A stretch of 64,000 nt of DNA from an uncultured Bacteroidales bacterium. Lineage in GTDB: Bacteria; Bacteroidota; Bacteroidia; Bacteroidales; UBA932. This document shows, piece by piece, positions 8,132-17,273 of this stretch. Numbering within the stretch: position 1 is the first letter of the stretch; every line of letters begins with the position of its first letter. The stretch spans positions 1 through 64,000 of the forward strand of contig CAKULN010000005.1 in the NCBI GenBank assembly GCA_934667175.1, read 5' to 3'. A program made the translations under genes and the position numbers. The notes beneath the pieces are model-generated. The model searched no databases, was not told the origin of the DNA, and saw nothing but the letters and a program-made list of their open reading frames with translations.

Positions 8132-9559
8132 ATGAATTCAGAAAAAGTACTATCAATCTTCAAGGAAATCACACGGATTCCAAGGGAGTCCGGACATGAA
8201 GAGCCAATGACCGCCTTTCTTCAGCGCTTCGCCGAGGAGAGGCATCTTGAATGTAAAACGGACAGGACAAACAATGTCTGCATAGTCAAGGAGGCCAGCA
8301 AAGGCAAGGAGAATGTGCCTACCCTGGTCCTTCAAGGCCATCAGGACATGGTCTGCGAGAAAAGGAGTGGTGTTCAGCATGATTTTCTCAAAGATCCTAT
8401 CGAATATGTCATCGAGGATGGCTGGATGATAGCCAAGGACACGACTCTCGGTGCTGATGATGGCATCGGTGTGGCGGCAATGCTTGCGCTCCTTGACAGC
8501 GACCTTCCAATGGGTAGGATCGAATGCGTGTTCACGATCTCGGAAGAGACTGGAATGGACGGAGCGTTCGGAATGGAACCGGGATTCTTCACCGGCAGGA
8601 CCTTGATCAACCTTGATTCAGAGGATGAGGGGCAGATGTTCATCGGATGTGCCGGAGGTCTTGACACCACAGCTGTGTTCAGTTATGCCCAAGAGGACCT
8701 TAGGAAAGGCTACAAGCCTGTCAGGTTGGAAATCGGCGGGGCTCTCGGCGGCCATAGCGGCGATGACATCAACAAAGGTCGCGCGAACACGGTGCAGCAG
8801 ATGGCGCGCTTCCTATATTCAGAGATGGCTGCTCATGGACTTCAGCTTGTGATGCTTAAAGGCGGCAACAAGCCGAATGCCATCGCAAGGGAATGCGAGG
8901 CCATCATCACAGTCCCTGACACAGACGCCACTATCGCAAGGTTCACCGCGTTCGGCGAGGATGTGAAAAATGAATATTCCAAAACGGACTCTGGGATGAC
9001 TTTCATTGGCGAGACGTACAGATGCACAGAGAAGCCAGTCCAGAGCGATGTGGCCGGCAAACTGATCATGTCGCTTTTCGCATGCCCTCATGGGGTAGAG
9101 GCCATGAGCCAGGACATTCCGGGGCTCGTGGAGACCTCCACCAATCTTGCCGCCGTGAGAATGAACAGGCAAGGAAAGATTGAGGTCATCACTAGCCAGC
9201 GCAGTTCGACGGGTTCAGCCAGAAAGATGATGGCCGCCAAGGTTGAGGCGAATTTCCTGCTCGCCGGGGCGAAGGTGTCACACCTTTCCGAATATCCTGG
9301 ATGGAAGCCGAATCTTGATTCCCACATACTTAGAGTGTGCGTGGATTCGTACAAGAAGCTGTTCGGACACGATCCTGAGGTCAAGGCGATCCACGCCGGG
9401 CTTGAGTGCGGACTATTCGGCGAGAAGTTCGGGGATCTGGACATGATCTCGTTCGGCCCGACCTTGCGTGGAGTTCACGCGCCGGGAGAGAAACTTGAAC
9501 TGTCATCGCTTGAGAAGTTCACAGAGCATCTTGTCGACGTCGTGACTAATTTTAAGTAA
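8132..9559 (+). CDS. pepD: aminoacyl-histidine dipeptidase (M20C family, PepD-like)
   Basis: Cytosolic metallopeptidase that cleaves Xaa-His and other dipeptides. It has 475 residues, typical of PepD. Metal-site motifs are visible: GHQDMV (first His/Asp), TLGADDGIGVAAML (bridging Asp), EETGMDGA (catalytic Glu pair) and NLDSEDEG. A lid/dimerisation domain lies between about 190 and 390, and a distal His follows near the C-terminus (VHAPGE). No signal peptide is present. It lies 12 nt behind dnaA. REP-like repeats fill the gap behind it. Confidence 0.92.
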   Translation: MNSEKVLSIFKEITRIPRESGHEEPMTAFLQRFAEERHLECKTDRTNNVCIVKEASKGKENVPTLVLQGHQDMVCEKRSGVQHDFLKDPIEYVIEDGWMIAKDTTLGADDGIGVAAMLALLDSDLPMGRIECVFTISEETGMDGAFGMEPGFFTGRTLINLDSEDEGQMFIGCAGGLDTTAVFSYAQEDLRKGYKPVRLEIGGALGGHSGDDINKGRANTVQQMARFLYSEMAAHGLQLVMLKGGNKPNAIARECEAIITVPDTDATIARFTAFGEDVKNEYSKTDSGMTFIGETYRCTEKPVQSDVAGKLIMSLFACPHGVEAMSQDIPGLVETSTNLAAVRMNRQGKIEVITSQRSSTGSARKMMAAKVEANFLLAGAKVSHLSEYPGWKPNLDSHILRVCVDSYKKLFGHDPEVKAIHAGLECGLFGEKFGDLDMISFGPTLRGVHAPGEKLELSSLEKFTEHLVDVVTNFK

Positions 9560-9565
9560 AGTCAT

Positions 9566-9584
9566 GGTCACTTCGACAAGCTCA
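9566..9584. repeat. REP-like half copy
   Basis: GGTCACTTCGACAAGCTCA matches the left part of the palindrome family but lacks the closing AGTGACC arm. It sits 5 nt before the complete copy at 9589-9613, which suggests a broken or tandemly duplicated unit. Confidence 0.7.
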
Positions 9585-9588
9585 ACAG

Positions 9589-9613
9589 GTCACTTCGACA
9601 GGCTCAGTGACCG
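9589..9613. repeat. REP-like palindrome between pepD and rpe
   Basis: Complete copy with arms GGTCACT and AGTGACC. With the inverted copy at 9644-9669 it forms a pair separated by 30 nt, as at the left window edge. Confidence 0.85.
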
Positions 9614-9643
9614 GGCATTCACAGCCAGAGAGCAAAATGACGC

Positions 9644-9669
9644 GGTCACTGAGCCTGCCGAAGTGACCG
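9644..9669. repeat. REP-like palindrome, inverted partner
   Basis: Reverse-orientation copy with GCCTGCCGA in the centre instead of GCCTGTCGA. It ends 14 nt before the rpe start, so transcripts of rpe may carry it in their leader. Confidence 0.85.
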
Positions 9670-9682
9670 AAAGCACTATAAT

Positions 9683-10333
9683 ATGGTAAAGATAGCACCT
9701 TCAATACTTTCCGGCAATTTTCTGAATCTTGAGCCGGACATCAGGATGGTCAACGAAAACGCCGATCTCATCCACATCGACGTGATGGACGGAAGTCTTG
9801 TTCCTAACATCTCTTTCGGCTTCCCGGTCATGGAAGCGATAGCCAAAGTGGTCACAGTGCCGATGGACGTCCATCTGATGATCGTAAACCCGGACAAGTA
9901 TATCGAAAGATTCGCTAAATGCGGCGCAAGCCTGATCAGCTTCCATCTTGAGGCCGCGGATCAAGCCGGCAAGAATCCAAGTGACATCATCGCTCTGATC
10001 AAATCCTGCGGCGCCAAGGCCGGGCTGGCCATCAACCCCGACGTGCCTGTGGAAAGGTTGTTCCCTTACATCGAGGAAGTGGATTTCTTCTTGGTCATGT
10101 CAGTCTTCGCCGGATTCGGCGGACAGAAATTCATCGCGGAATCAATCGACAGGGTCAAAGCCCTCAGAGCCGAAATGGAAAGACGCGGGGTTGCCAAGGA
10201 CATCGAAGTTGACGGGGGAGTGTCAGCCGGCAACGCCGGAACCCTGGCCGCCGCCGGAGCCACGATGCTAGTGGCAGGCAGTTCCGTGTTCAAAGCGGAG
10301 AATCCCGCCGAAGCAATTGCTGAGCTTCGTTAG
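9683..10333 (+). CDS. rpe: ribulose-phosphate 3-epimerase
   Basis: Interconverts ribulose-5-phosphate and xylulose-5-phosphate in the pentose phosphate pathway. The 216-residue TIM barrel shows metal and acid/base sites: APSILSGNF at the N-terminus, HIDVMDGSLVPN, MDVHLMI and EVDGGV, plus a phosphate loop near AGSSVFK. The usual MSVNPGFGGQ motif reads MSVFAGFGGQ here, so the NP pair is replaced by FA in the flexible loop. The reading frame is otherwise normal in length. The stop overlaps the birA stop by 4 nt, and an intrinsic terminator lies inside the birA 3' end. Confidence 0.95.
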   Translation: MVKIAPSILSGNFLNLEPDIRMVNENADLIHIDVMDGSLVPNISFGFPVMEAIAKVVTVPMDVHLMIVNPDKYIERFAKCGASLISFHLEAADQAGKNPSDIIALIKSCGAKAGLAINPDVPVERLFPYIEEVDFFLVMSVFAGFGGQKFIAESIDRVKALRAEMERRGVAKDIEVDGGVSAGNAGTLAAAGATMLVAGSSVFKAENPAEAIAELR

Positions 10334-11076
10334 ATCACATAACTTATTTCCTTAAAGGCGAACTCCATACGTTCGCCTTTTTCCGTTTCAAGAACAAGCA
10401 GCCCATAATCCGTGACACCGATGATTTTAGCCTTTACCGTAACTCCCGTGGAGCAGATTACATATTCATAAAAAACATCACGGCGGAAGAGTTTCCCGAC
10501 ATATTCGTTGAAGCTGTCAGGTGAGCCCAAGTCAATAAGCCTCCTTCTCACGCACTCGCATAGTACGGTCAGTTCGAGACGGATGTCATATTCCTTGCCG
10601 GTCAGGAGACTCAAGGAAACTGGATTGACAAGCTGAGGCGGAAATTCTTTTTGATTGACATTCAGCCCGATTCCAACTATGCTGTAGGAAATCAGATTGT
10701 CGTTCAAGGAGTTCTCGATAAGCATGCCGCAGATCTTCCGGCTCCGGACGTAGATGTCGTTAGGCCATTTTACACGGCAGTCTATTCCCTTGCCCTCAAG
10801 GTAGTCCATGACGCCAAGAGTGACTGATACAGTTATGCGGAACTGCATGTTCGCCTTCAGCATGGGAAACTGGTCACCGCCGAATTTCACCACCATGGAG
10901 AAAGTAAGGTTCTCACCGGCGTGAGTCAACCATGAGTTTCCCCTCTGACCTCGTCCTGCGGTCTGGTTTACGGCGGCCAGGACCGTGAGATTGCTTATCA
11001 CCCCGATACGTCTCAAAGCCTCGTTATTGGTGGAATCCACCTCGTCCAGCCATTGAATGTCAACTTCCTCTTTCAT
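10330..11076 (-). CDS. birA: biotin--[acetyl-CoA-carboxylase] ligase, BirA without regulatory domain
   Basis: Attaches biotin to carboxylase subunits. The start is set at 11076 (MKEEVDIQWLDEVDSTN). The longer open frame runs antisense through rsfS and its N-terminal part resembles no ligase. From this start the protein has 248 residues. It shows the family core: DSTNNEA, the biotin loop GRGQRGNSW, KWPNDIYV and GIGLNVNQ. There is no N-terminal helix-turn-helix, so it is a class I ligase that does not repress transcription. The -7 box at 11120-11127 lies 44 nt upstream. Confidence 0.93.
   Translation of the reverse strand: MKEEVDIQWLDEVDSTNNEALRRIGVISNLTVLAAVNQTAGRGQRGNSWLTHAGENLTFSMVVKFGGDQFPMLKANMQFRITVSVTLGVMDYLEGKGIDCRVKWPNDIYVRSRKICGMLIENSLNDNLISYSIVGIGLNVNQKEFPPQLVNPVSLSLLTGKEYDIRLELTVLCECVRRRLIDLGSPDSFNEYVGKLFRRDVFYEYVICSTGVTVKAKIIGVTDYGLLVLETEKGERMEFAFKEISYVI
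10354..10382 (+). terminator. rpe terminator embedded in the birA coding end
   Basis: A perfect 10-bp stem, AAAGGCGAAC (10354-10363) with GTTCGCCTTT (10371-10380), has a 7-nt loop and a T tract on the plus strand. It begins 21 nt after the rpe stop and lies wholly within the 3' end of the opposing birA gene. Confidence 0.8.
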
Positions 11077-11093
11077 TCGTTCAGATTTTGTCG

Positions 11094-11109
11094 TATATTT
11101 GTATATTTG
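11094..11109 (+). promoter_or_regulatory. tandem -7 boxes for rsfS operon
   Basis: TATATTTG occurs twice back to back (11094-11101 and 11102-11109), 34-41 nt before the rsfS ATG. Either register could serve. The birA box on the other strand lies at 11120-11127, so the divergent promoters overlap. Confidence 0.6.
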
Positions 11110-11119
11110 AATGGTAACG

Positions 11120-11127
11120 CAAAAATA
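11120..11127 (-). promoter_or_regulatory. -7 box for birA
   Basis: TATTTTTG on the minus strand matches TAnnTTTG and predicts a leader of about 37 nt before the birA start at 11076. It supports that start rather than the longer frame. Confidence 0.55.
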
Positions 11128-11142
11128 TAAAACATTCTCGAT

Positions 11143-11529
11143 ATGATAACACACGATCTGCGGGTTATGGCAGACGCTATGCTCGACAAGAAAGCTCAAA
11201 ACGTCATCGACATAGACCTCAGGCCACTTGGCACGGCGATCACAGACCATTTCATGATCTGCAACGCTGATTCCACAACCAACGTCAACGCCATAGCTGA
11301 CAATGTGATAGACAAAATGAGGGAACTTGGTAGGAAACCGCTCCGCACCCAAGGGCTGGAGAATAACTTCTGGATCATCCTTGACTACGGCGACATTGTA
11401 GCCCACATCTTCCTGACTGAGTACCGCCAGTTCTACAGGCTCGAGGAACTGTGGGCTGACGCTCCTCACAAAGAGTACAAGGAAAGACGGATTCCAAAAA
11501 CGAAAAAGAAAGAGACTGATGCCGAATAA
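11143..11529 (+). CDS. rsfS: ribosomal silencing factor RsfS (DUF143)
   Basis: Binds ribosomal protein L14 and blocks subunit joining when nutrients are scarce. The 128-residue protein carries the family features: an N-terminal helix with KKAQNVIDIDLR, a DHFMIC strand, and the signature NFWIILDYGDIVAHIF. It ends in a Lys-rich tail. The stop overlaps the start of ftsH by 11 nt, so translation is likely coupled. First gene of the rsfS-ftsH-cdsA-psd group. Confidence 0.93.
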   Translation: MITHDLRVMADAMLDKKAQNVIDIDLRPLGTAITDHFMICNADSTTNVNAIADNVIDKMRELGRKPLRTQGLENNFWIILDYGDIVAHIFLTEYRQFYRLEELWADAPHKEYKERRIPKTKKKETDAE

Positions 11530-13528
11530 TTCAAACACCCCTAAAGGCCAAGATCCAAGAAGAAAGGTCATCAGAGTAAGATTCAACTTATCATGGTTGT
11601 ATCTGATTCTGATTCTTGGCATCGGTTGGCTGCTTTTCAACAACAGCGGAGCCAACCCTCAGAAAATAGAATGGGCCGAGGTGAAGGAGATGTTCCTCAA
11701 AGGGGACATCAAGGAGATTGATTTCGTAAGGAACGATTTCAAGGGAAACATCACAATCCGCCCGGACAGGCTGAACAAATACGCCGACAAGTTCGGCGGA
11801 AAGGTTCCTCCCGCCTCTCCTCATTTCATATTCCTGGTCTCCGACAAATTCGACGCCGAGAAGGAGTTCGGGGAACTCAACTCGATGCTTCCGGCCGACG
11901 GGCATCAGGTAAAGATCGTGATGGAGAACGACAGCAGGATGTGGTCAAGCATCCTTGAATGGATAATCTTCCCGATTCTTCTCATCGCCATGTGGATCTG
12001 GATGTTCCGCGGGTTCAACAAAAACATGGGAGGAGGGGCAGGCGGTCCTGGCGGAGTGTTCAACGTGGGAAAGTCCACCGGTAAATTGGCAGACAAGGAA
12101 AAGGTGAATGTCACGTTCAAGGACGTCGCAGGCCTTTACGGCGCGAAGGAAGAGGTCATGGAGATTGTGGACTTCCTCAAGAACCCTCAGAAATACACGT
12201 CCCTTGGAGGTAAAATCCCAAAGGGCGCACTTCTCGTCGGGCCTCCGGGCACAGGCAAGACCCTGCTGGCCAAGGCAGTGGCAGGAGAGGCGAACGTTCC
12301 GTTCTTCTCAATCTCCGGCTCTGACTTCGTGGAGATGTTCGTTGGGGTCGGCGCGTCCAGGGTCAGGGACCTGTTCCGTCAGGCCAAGGAAAAGGCTCCT
12401 TGCATCGTCTTTATCGACGAGATCGACGCAGTCGGAAGGGCCAGGGGAAAGAATGTCGGATTCTCCTCGAACGACGAGCGGGAGAACACTCTCAACCAGC
12501 TGCTCACCGAGATGGACGGATTCGACACGAACTCTGGAGTCATCATCCTTGCCGCGACGAACAGGGCTGACATTCTGGACAAGGCCCTTCTTAGGGCCGG
12601 GCGCTTTGACCGCCAGATCCATGTCGATCTTCCCGAACTCAAGGAAAGGGAGGAAATATTCAAGGTCCACACACGCAACCTTAAGGTCGCCAATGATTTC
12701 GATCTCGGATTCATGGCCCAGCACACTCCTGGGTTCTCGGGGGCGGACATAGCCAACGTCTGCAACGAGGCCGCATTGACAGCCGCAAGGAGAGACAAGA
12801 AAGAGATCGACAGGCAGGATTTCCTCGACGCTGTCGACAGGATTGTCGGCGGATTGGAGCGCAAGGGTTCCATCATGACTCCCGCCGAGAAGAGGACCAC
12901 GGCTTATCACGAGGCCGGCCACGCCACCGTGGGATGGCTGCTGCCTTACTCGGATCCGGTCTTCAAGGTCAGCCTTATCCCGAGAGGAGAGGCGCTTGGA
13001 CTGACCTGGTACCTGCCTGACGAGAGGAAAATCCTGTCCAAGTCGTATCTTATGGACAAGATGTGCGCGTTGATCGGCGGACGTGTGGCCGAGGAGATAA
13101 TCAACGGCGAGCCGGCCACCGGCGCTCTCAACGATCTGGAGAGGATGACGAGGATGGCATACAACATGGTGCAGTTCTACGGCATGAGCGAAAAGGTCGG
13201 CGAGGTGTCATTCTACGACTCGACCGGATCGAGGGGCTACGACCTGACAAAGCCGTACAGCGAGAAGACAGCCGAGCTCATGGACCAGGAAGTCAAGGAC
13301 TTGGTCAAGCTCATTCATGACAGGACACTTCTCATCCTTACCGAACATAAAGAGGGTTTCGTGCGGATGGCCAAACTTCTTCTTGAAAAGGAAGTCATAT
13401 TCGCGGAGGACATTGAAAGGATTCTTGGGCCGAAGGTCAAGCCTTCCGAGGAAATCGAGGAGTCGTCAATGTCACCGGAGGGGACAGAGACAGAACCGGG
13501 AACAACATCAGAGCCGAACGATGAATAA
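11519..13528 (+). CDS. ftsH: ATP-dependent zinc metalloprotease FtsH
   Basis: Membrane-anchored AAA+ protease that removes misfolded and regulatory membrane proteins. Of 669 residues, TM1 is about 24-40, a periplasmic loop follows, and TM2 is about 143-163. A Gly-rich linker leads into the AAA+ domain, with Walker A GPPGTGKT (about 241-248), Walker [13 protein letters not shown] and the second region of homology ending [10 protein letters not shown]. The protease site is HEAGH at about 464-468, with a likely third zinc ligand in GALNDLERM. The C-terminus is acidic and Ser/Glu-rich. It overlaps rsfS at its start and cdsA at its stop. Confidence 0.97.
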   Translation: MPNNSNTPKGQDPRRKVIRVRFNLSWLYLILILGIGWLLFNNSGANPQKIEWAEVKEMFLKGDIKEIDFVRNDFKGNITIRPDRLNKYADKFGGKVPPASPHFIFLVSDKFDAEKEFGELNSMLPADGHQVKIVMENDSRMWSSILEWIIFPILLIAMWIWMFRGFNKNMGGGAGGPGGVFNVGKSTGKLADKEKVNVTFKDVAGLYGAKEEVMEIVDFLKNPQKYTSLGGKIPKGALLVGPPGTGKTLLAKAVAGEANVPFFSISGSDFVEMFVGVGASRVRDLFRQAKEKAPCIVFIDEIDAVGRARGKNVGFSSNDERENTLNQLLTEMDGFDTNSGVIILAATNRADILDKALLRAGRFDRQIHVDLPELKEREEIFKVHTRNLKVANDFDLGFMAQHTPGFSGADIANVCNEAALTAARRDKKEIDRQDFLDAVDRIVGGLERKGSIMTPAEKRTTAYHEAGHATVGWLLPYSDPVFKVSLIPRGEALGLTWYLPDERKILSKSYLMDKMCALIGGRVAEEIINGEPATGALNDLERMTRMAYNMVQFYGMSEKVGEVSFYDSTGSRGYDLTKPYSEKTAELMDQEVKDLVKLIHDRTLLILTEHKEGFVRMAKLLLEKEVIFAEDIERILGPKVKPSEEIEESSMSPEGTETEPGTTSEPNDE

Positions 13529-14351
13529 CGTAGTTGTCAGATCCATCTCAGGAGTGGTCTTCATCCTTGCGATGTTGGCCTGTCTGATGTTCAATAAGTT
13601 CCTTTTCGCGGGACTGATTATATTCATCATGTCCGTGATGCTTCTGGAGTTCTACCACATCACGATGGGGGATAGCTACAAGTTCTCAAAGATTCTGGCT
13701 ATAATAACCGCCGTCATCCTTTTCGGAATATTGTTTGCCGTGGCCTCGTACCACGTTCCGATCAAATTCGCGGCCCTCTCAATGGTGCCCCTTTTCATAG
13801 TGATGATCAATTCCCTGTACGTCAAAGACAAGGAAGAGTACGGCAAATTATCCAACATCTACACCGGCTTGCTGTACATCGCAGTGCCCATCGCCCTTTC
13901 CAATCTGATAGCTTTCGACAAGGCCGGAAACTTCAGCGGAAACCTGCTGCTCTGCTTTTTCATCATAATATGGTGTTCGGACGTCGGGGCCTTCGCTTTC
14001 GGAATCTCACTTGGAAGATTTTTCCCTAAGAAGCTCTTCCCGACGGTGTCGCCCAAAAAGACATGGATCGGTTTCATAGGCGGATTGGTAAGTTCCGTCC
14101 TGGCCGCTTTCGCGTTGTATGAGTTCCACATATTGAAGTTCCCGCTCATCCACTGCCTTATCTTGTCGCTGATCATGTCTGTGACAGGAGTCTACGGTGA
14201 CCTTTACGAATCCCAATGGAAGAGAGTCTATGGAGTCAAGGACTCCGGCAAGATCATCCCTGGACACGGGGGCTTTCTGGACAGGTTCGACAGCACACTG
14301 ATGGCTATGCCTTTCGGAGCGATTTACCTGGCTATCTTTGACTTGCTATAA
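13521..14351 (+). CDS. cdsA: phosphatidate cytidylyltransferase
   Basis: Makes CDP-diacylglycerol from phosphatidate and CTP at the inner membrane. The start is set at 13521 ([14 protein letters not shown]), which overlaps the ftsH stop by 8 nt. The longer frame upstream is an out-of-frame shadow of ftsH. The 276-residue protein has about seven or eight hydrophobic segments. It carries the family signature near the C-terminus: CSDVGAFAFG, LFPTVSPKKTWIGFIGG, and DSGKIIPGHGGFLDRFDS with the catalytic acidic residues. Psd follows 39 nt later. Confidence 0.94.
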   Translation: MNNVVVRSISGVVFILAMLACLMFNKFLFAGLIIFIMSVMLLEFYHITMGDSYKFSKILAIITAVILFGILFAVASYHVPIKFAALSMVPLFIVMINSLYVKDKEEYGKLSNIYTGLLYIAVPIALSNLIAFDKAGNFSGNLLLCFFIIIWCSDVGAFAFGISLGRFFPKKLFPTVSPKKTWIGFIGGLVSSVLAAFALYEFHILKFPLIHCLILSLIMSVTGVYGDLYESQWKRVYGVKDSGKIIPGHGGFLDRFDSTLMAMPFGAIYLAIFDLL

Positions 14352-14390
14352 TCAACAATCAGATAATCAATTAATGAATATATAAGCGAT

Positions 14391-15056
14391 ATGAAGAGAA
14401 TAAAAGTTGACAAGGACTCACATGGAACCATCGGAATCAACTGGACGGTGACGGCTGCTCTGATAGCCTGCGCTCTGATATTCATACACAATCCATTCAT
14501 AGTAGTTCCTATCATTCTCATTCTGCTGGCCTTCGCTTTCTTTGTGTTCTGGTTCCATCGCGTGCCGGACAGGGAGCTGCCGGAAGGGGATTCCAAAATG
14601 ATCACGTCAGTCGCTGACGGCAAGGTTGTCATAGTTGACAGGGTATACGAAAAGGAATATTTCAAAGACGACCGCATCCAGGTGTCAGTGTACATGGATT
14701 TCTTCGACGTCCACACCAATTTCTGGCCGATGGACGGTGAGATATCCTACTATAAATACCACCCGGGAAAGTACCTGCTCGCCTTCCTTCCGAAAGCCTC
14801 GGAGAAAAACGAACACTCTTCCACGGTCATCCGCAACGAGAATGGTGAGGTATTGTTCAGACAGATCGCCGGCACGTTCGCCAGAAGGATTGTCTGCTAC
14901 TCGAAAGAGGGAGACAAGGTCGAAAGAGGCAGGCAGTGCGGAATCATCAAGTTCGGCTCCCGGATCGACATATTCCTTCCGCTTGACGCCGAGATCAAGG
15001 TGAAGGAAGGGGATTTCACCAGAGCCTGCGAGACGGTTATCGCTGAACTTAAATAA
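14391..15056 (+). CDS. psd: phosphatidylserine decarboxylase, short pyruvoyl-dependent type
   Basis: Converts phosphatidylserine to phosphatidylethanolamine. It has 221 residues with two N-terminal hydrophobic segments (about 22-55). The core has VSVYMDFFDVHTNFWP and YHPGKYLLAF. The self-cleavage site is probably the GS pair in IIKFGSRIDIF, where Ser becomes the pyruvoyl group. Cleavage would leave a small alpha chain of about 30 residues. This is the compact PSD-A form. It follows cdsA, its pathway predecessor; no pssA is in the window. The stop overlaps the convergent ispG stop by 8 nt. Confidence 0.92.
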   Translation: MKRIKVDKDSHGTIGINWTVTAALIACALIFIHNPFIVVPIILILLAFAFFVFWFHRVPDRELPEGDSKMITSVADGKVVIVDRVYEKEYFKDDRIQVSVYMDFFDVHTNFWPMDGEISYYKYHPGKYLLAFLPKASEKNEHSSTVIRNENGEVLFRQIAGTFARRIVCYSKEGDKVERGRQCGIIKFGSRIDIFLPLDAEIKVKEGDFTRACETVIAELK

Positions 15057-16395
15057 CTTGTGACTGATCCGCCTCGATCAGTTTCACAAGACGATCCACG
15101 GCTTCCGTGTCCTGAATATGCTTCAGCACGGGAGTCTTTCCTTTATAGATGGTGACCTTGTGGTTGCCTTCGCCTACATATCCCCAGTCAGCGTCCGCCA
15201 TTTCCCCTGGACCGTTCACAATGCAGCCCATCACGGCGATGACAGTATTCTTCAGATGCGAGGTCCTGGCCTTGACCTCCTCGAACGCCTTTTGAAGATC
15301 GTACATAGTGCGTCCGCACCCAGGGCAGGCGACATATTCAGGTTTGTAGAAGCGTCTTCTCGCCGCCTGCATCAGTTCATCGGCAAGATAGGCCCCAAGA
15401 CCGGACTCCCGGATCGAGACCTTGTTTCCGGAATCATCCAAATATGTCCCGTCAATTTCAAGCCCATCCAAAGACTTGTCCAGCAATCTCTTGCCGAAAT
15501 CGCACGAGACATCGAGCAAAAGGGTCTCACGGGAAGGGGAGTCGTAACGCGCGACAGCTTTCCTGCCGTTCACAGACATGGATGTCATCGATGAGACGAT
15601 CCTATGGCCGTATCTCTCGGCAAGGTAGACGGCCACAGGAATCTCAGCCTCAGGTTCCTCGGTCAGTGAGACCCTGACCGTGTCTCCGATCCCCTCAGAA
15701 AGAAGGGCGGAGATTCCGACACAAGATTTTATCCTGCCGCTGTCCCCGTTGCCGGCCTCGGTCACGCCGACATGAAGAGGATAGATGACTCCGTTATCCT
15801 TCATCGCCGACATCAATCTACGGTAAGCCTCCACCATAACAACAGTGTTACTTGACTTGAGGGACACCACAACATTATGGAAATCAACCTTTTCGCACAT
15901 ACCCAACCATTCCATCGCTGCCTTGGCCATAGCCTCGGGAGTGTTGCCGTAGAGGTTGGTGATGTAATCTCCCAACGAGCCGTGGTTGACTCCGATCCTG
16001 ATCGCCGTTCCATTCTCCCGGCAAACATCGATGAGCTGGGCGAACTGTCTTCTGGCCTCCTCGTGATCTTTGTGGAAATTCCCTGGATTTATCCTGACCT
16101 TCTCCACAAACGGAGCCACCATGATGGCGGTCTGGGAAGAGAAATGTATGTCAGCCACAATCGGGGTCGAAACTCCGAGTCCACGCAAACGACGCTTGAT
16201 CTCCTTGACATGCTCCACATCCGCCGACCCGGGCACCGTGATCCTGATTATTTCAGCTCCTGCGTCACGGAGTCTCACACACTGAGCCACCGTAGCCTCC
16301 ACATCATAAGTGTGGGTGTTGCACATTGTCTGGACGACGATCGGATTACCTCCACCGATCAGGACATCTCCTACCTTCGCTGTCAAGGTTTTCAT
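15049..16395 (-). CDS. ispG: 4-hydroxy-3-methylbut-2-enyl-diphosphate synthase with shortened insert domain
   Basis: Penultimate enzyme of the MEP isoprenoid pathway, a 4Fe-4S enzyme. Residues 1-275 form the TIM barrel (PIVVQTMCNT, ADIHF, VRINPGN, GVNHGSL). The cluster domain contains CPGCGRT and MGCIVNGPGEM, which supply three Cys. Between them lie about 85 residues (YGHRIVSS to FYKPEYVA). E. coli IspG (372 residues) has only a few there, whereas most Bacteroidota enzymes (about 600 residues) carry a whole A* domain. At 448 residues this one is intermediate, keeping only what looks like the tail of A*. It overlaps the porT-like gene by ATGA and is last in the ligA operon. Confidence 0.94.
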   Translation of the reverse strand: MKTLTAKVGDVLIGGGNPIVVQTMCNTHTYDVEATVAQCVRLRDAGAEIIRITVPGSADVEHVKEIKRRLRGLGVSTPIVADIHFSSQTAIMVAPFVEKVRINPGNFHKDHEEARRQFAQLIDVCRENGTAIRIGVNHGSLGDYITNLYGNTPEAMAKAAMEWLGMCEKVDFHNVVVSLKSSNTVVMVEAYRRLMSAMKDNGVIYPLHVGVTEAGNGDSGRIKSCVGISALLSEGIGDTVRVSLTEEPEAEIPVAVYLAERYGHRIVSSMTSMSVNGRKAVARYDSPSRETLLLDVSCDFGKRLLDKSLDGLEIDGTYLDDSGNKVSIRESGLGAYLADELMQAARRRFYKPEYVACPGCGRTMYDLQKAFEEVKARTSHLKNTVIAVMGCIVNGPGEMADADWGYVGEGNHKVTIYKGKTPVLKHIQDTEAVDRLVKLIEADQSQVI

Positions 16396-17273
16396 TTCAC
16401 ATCCGGATTAAAAACTTGCTGATACGCCTCACGTTTAAGCTGCGCTTTACTGCGACCGGTTCTTCTGGTCAGCTGGAAATACACTCCCGCGGTGACCATC
16501 ACATCAAACGGATAGGCGAATCTGTAGTAGTCCTTGCTGTAATAGTCAGGGTCATAGATGGTACCCCAGGAATAGCGTACGTTGGCGTTGATGTGAAACT
16601 CCAACGGATCAAACACCAAACCGAAACCGATGCCTCCGCATATTCCGTAGTCAAACCGGCGGTCGGTGTCCAGAAACGAGTTCATGATTGACTCATCGAC
16701 ATTCTCTCCGGTTCTTTTTATGTTCATCCTGTAACCTCCGTAGATTCCGGCTTCAGCCATGACTTTATAGTGAAGCCCATCAAGGTGAAGATGCGCCATG
16801 AACGGAACCTCCACGACATCCATTATCGCCTGTGTGGCCCCCTCCACGGTCGGAGTCACCTTGGTGTCTTTGTTTTCCTTGAACTTATACCCTTCGTGGC
16901 TGTAACGCAGACCAACCTTGAATCCGAAGTAAGGGAGATATGCGAACATCTTTCCGTAACGGGTGTAGAAAACCCCGAAAGTGTTCGGCGAATAGAGCGT
17001 GGACTGCGTGTAAGGGGGATTGAAGCTCATCCGGCTGAACGAGACACCATACTCGAAGCCTATCAGGGAATAGTCGTTGATCTCGAAGACACGGTTGACC
17101 TGAACCGTGTCCAGGTAAATGTCTGAATATGTGTCCGTCGCCTTCAGGCTGTCCCTCACGGCAGGCAAACCAGCCTTGACGGAGTCCGCTGGAGCCTGCC
17201 CCCGGCAAGTCATGCCGACAAGTAAGATGAAGAAAGAAAGAATATATTTCCGTGTTGTCATGTTTGTCATCAT
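16392..17273 (-). CDS. PorT-family outer-membrane beta-barrel protein
   Basis: 293 residues. A signal peptide ends near TCRGQ (about 25), followed by a short linker and a repeated amphipathic-strand pattern to the end: GFEYGVSFSRMSF, GFKVGLRYSHEGYKF, VMAEAGIYGGYRMN, FHINANVRYSW. This fits the PorT/OMP_b-brl class. In some Bacteroidota PorT takes part in type IX secretion, but many family members have no known role. The frame starts at the ATGA overlap with the upstream gene (17270-17273); a second Met, MTTRKYILSFF, is equally possible. It ends in an ATGA overlap with ispG. Confidence 0.8.
   Translation of the reverse strand: MMTNMTTRKYILSFFILLVGMTCRGQAPADSVKAGLPAVRDSLKATDTYSDIYLDTVQVNRVFEINDYSLIGFEYGVSFSRMSFNPPYTQSTLYSPNTFGVFYTRYGKMFAYLPYFGFKVGLRYSHEGYKFKENKDTKVTPTVEGATQAIMDVVEVPFMAHLHLDGLHYKVMAEAGIYGGYRMNIKRTGENVDESIMNSFLDTDRRFDYGICGGIGFGLVFDPLEFHINANVRYSWGTIYDPDYYSKDYYRFAYPFDVMVTAGVYFQLTRRTGRSKAQLKREAYQQVFNPDVK

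Noticed and set aside
11077..11655. N-terminal extension of birA to a 441-residue protein
   Set aside because: The extra 193 residues are antisense to rsfS and the start of ftsH and resemble no ligase. A promoter box lies inside them.
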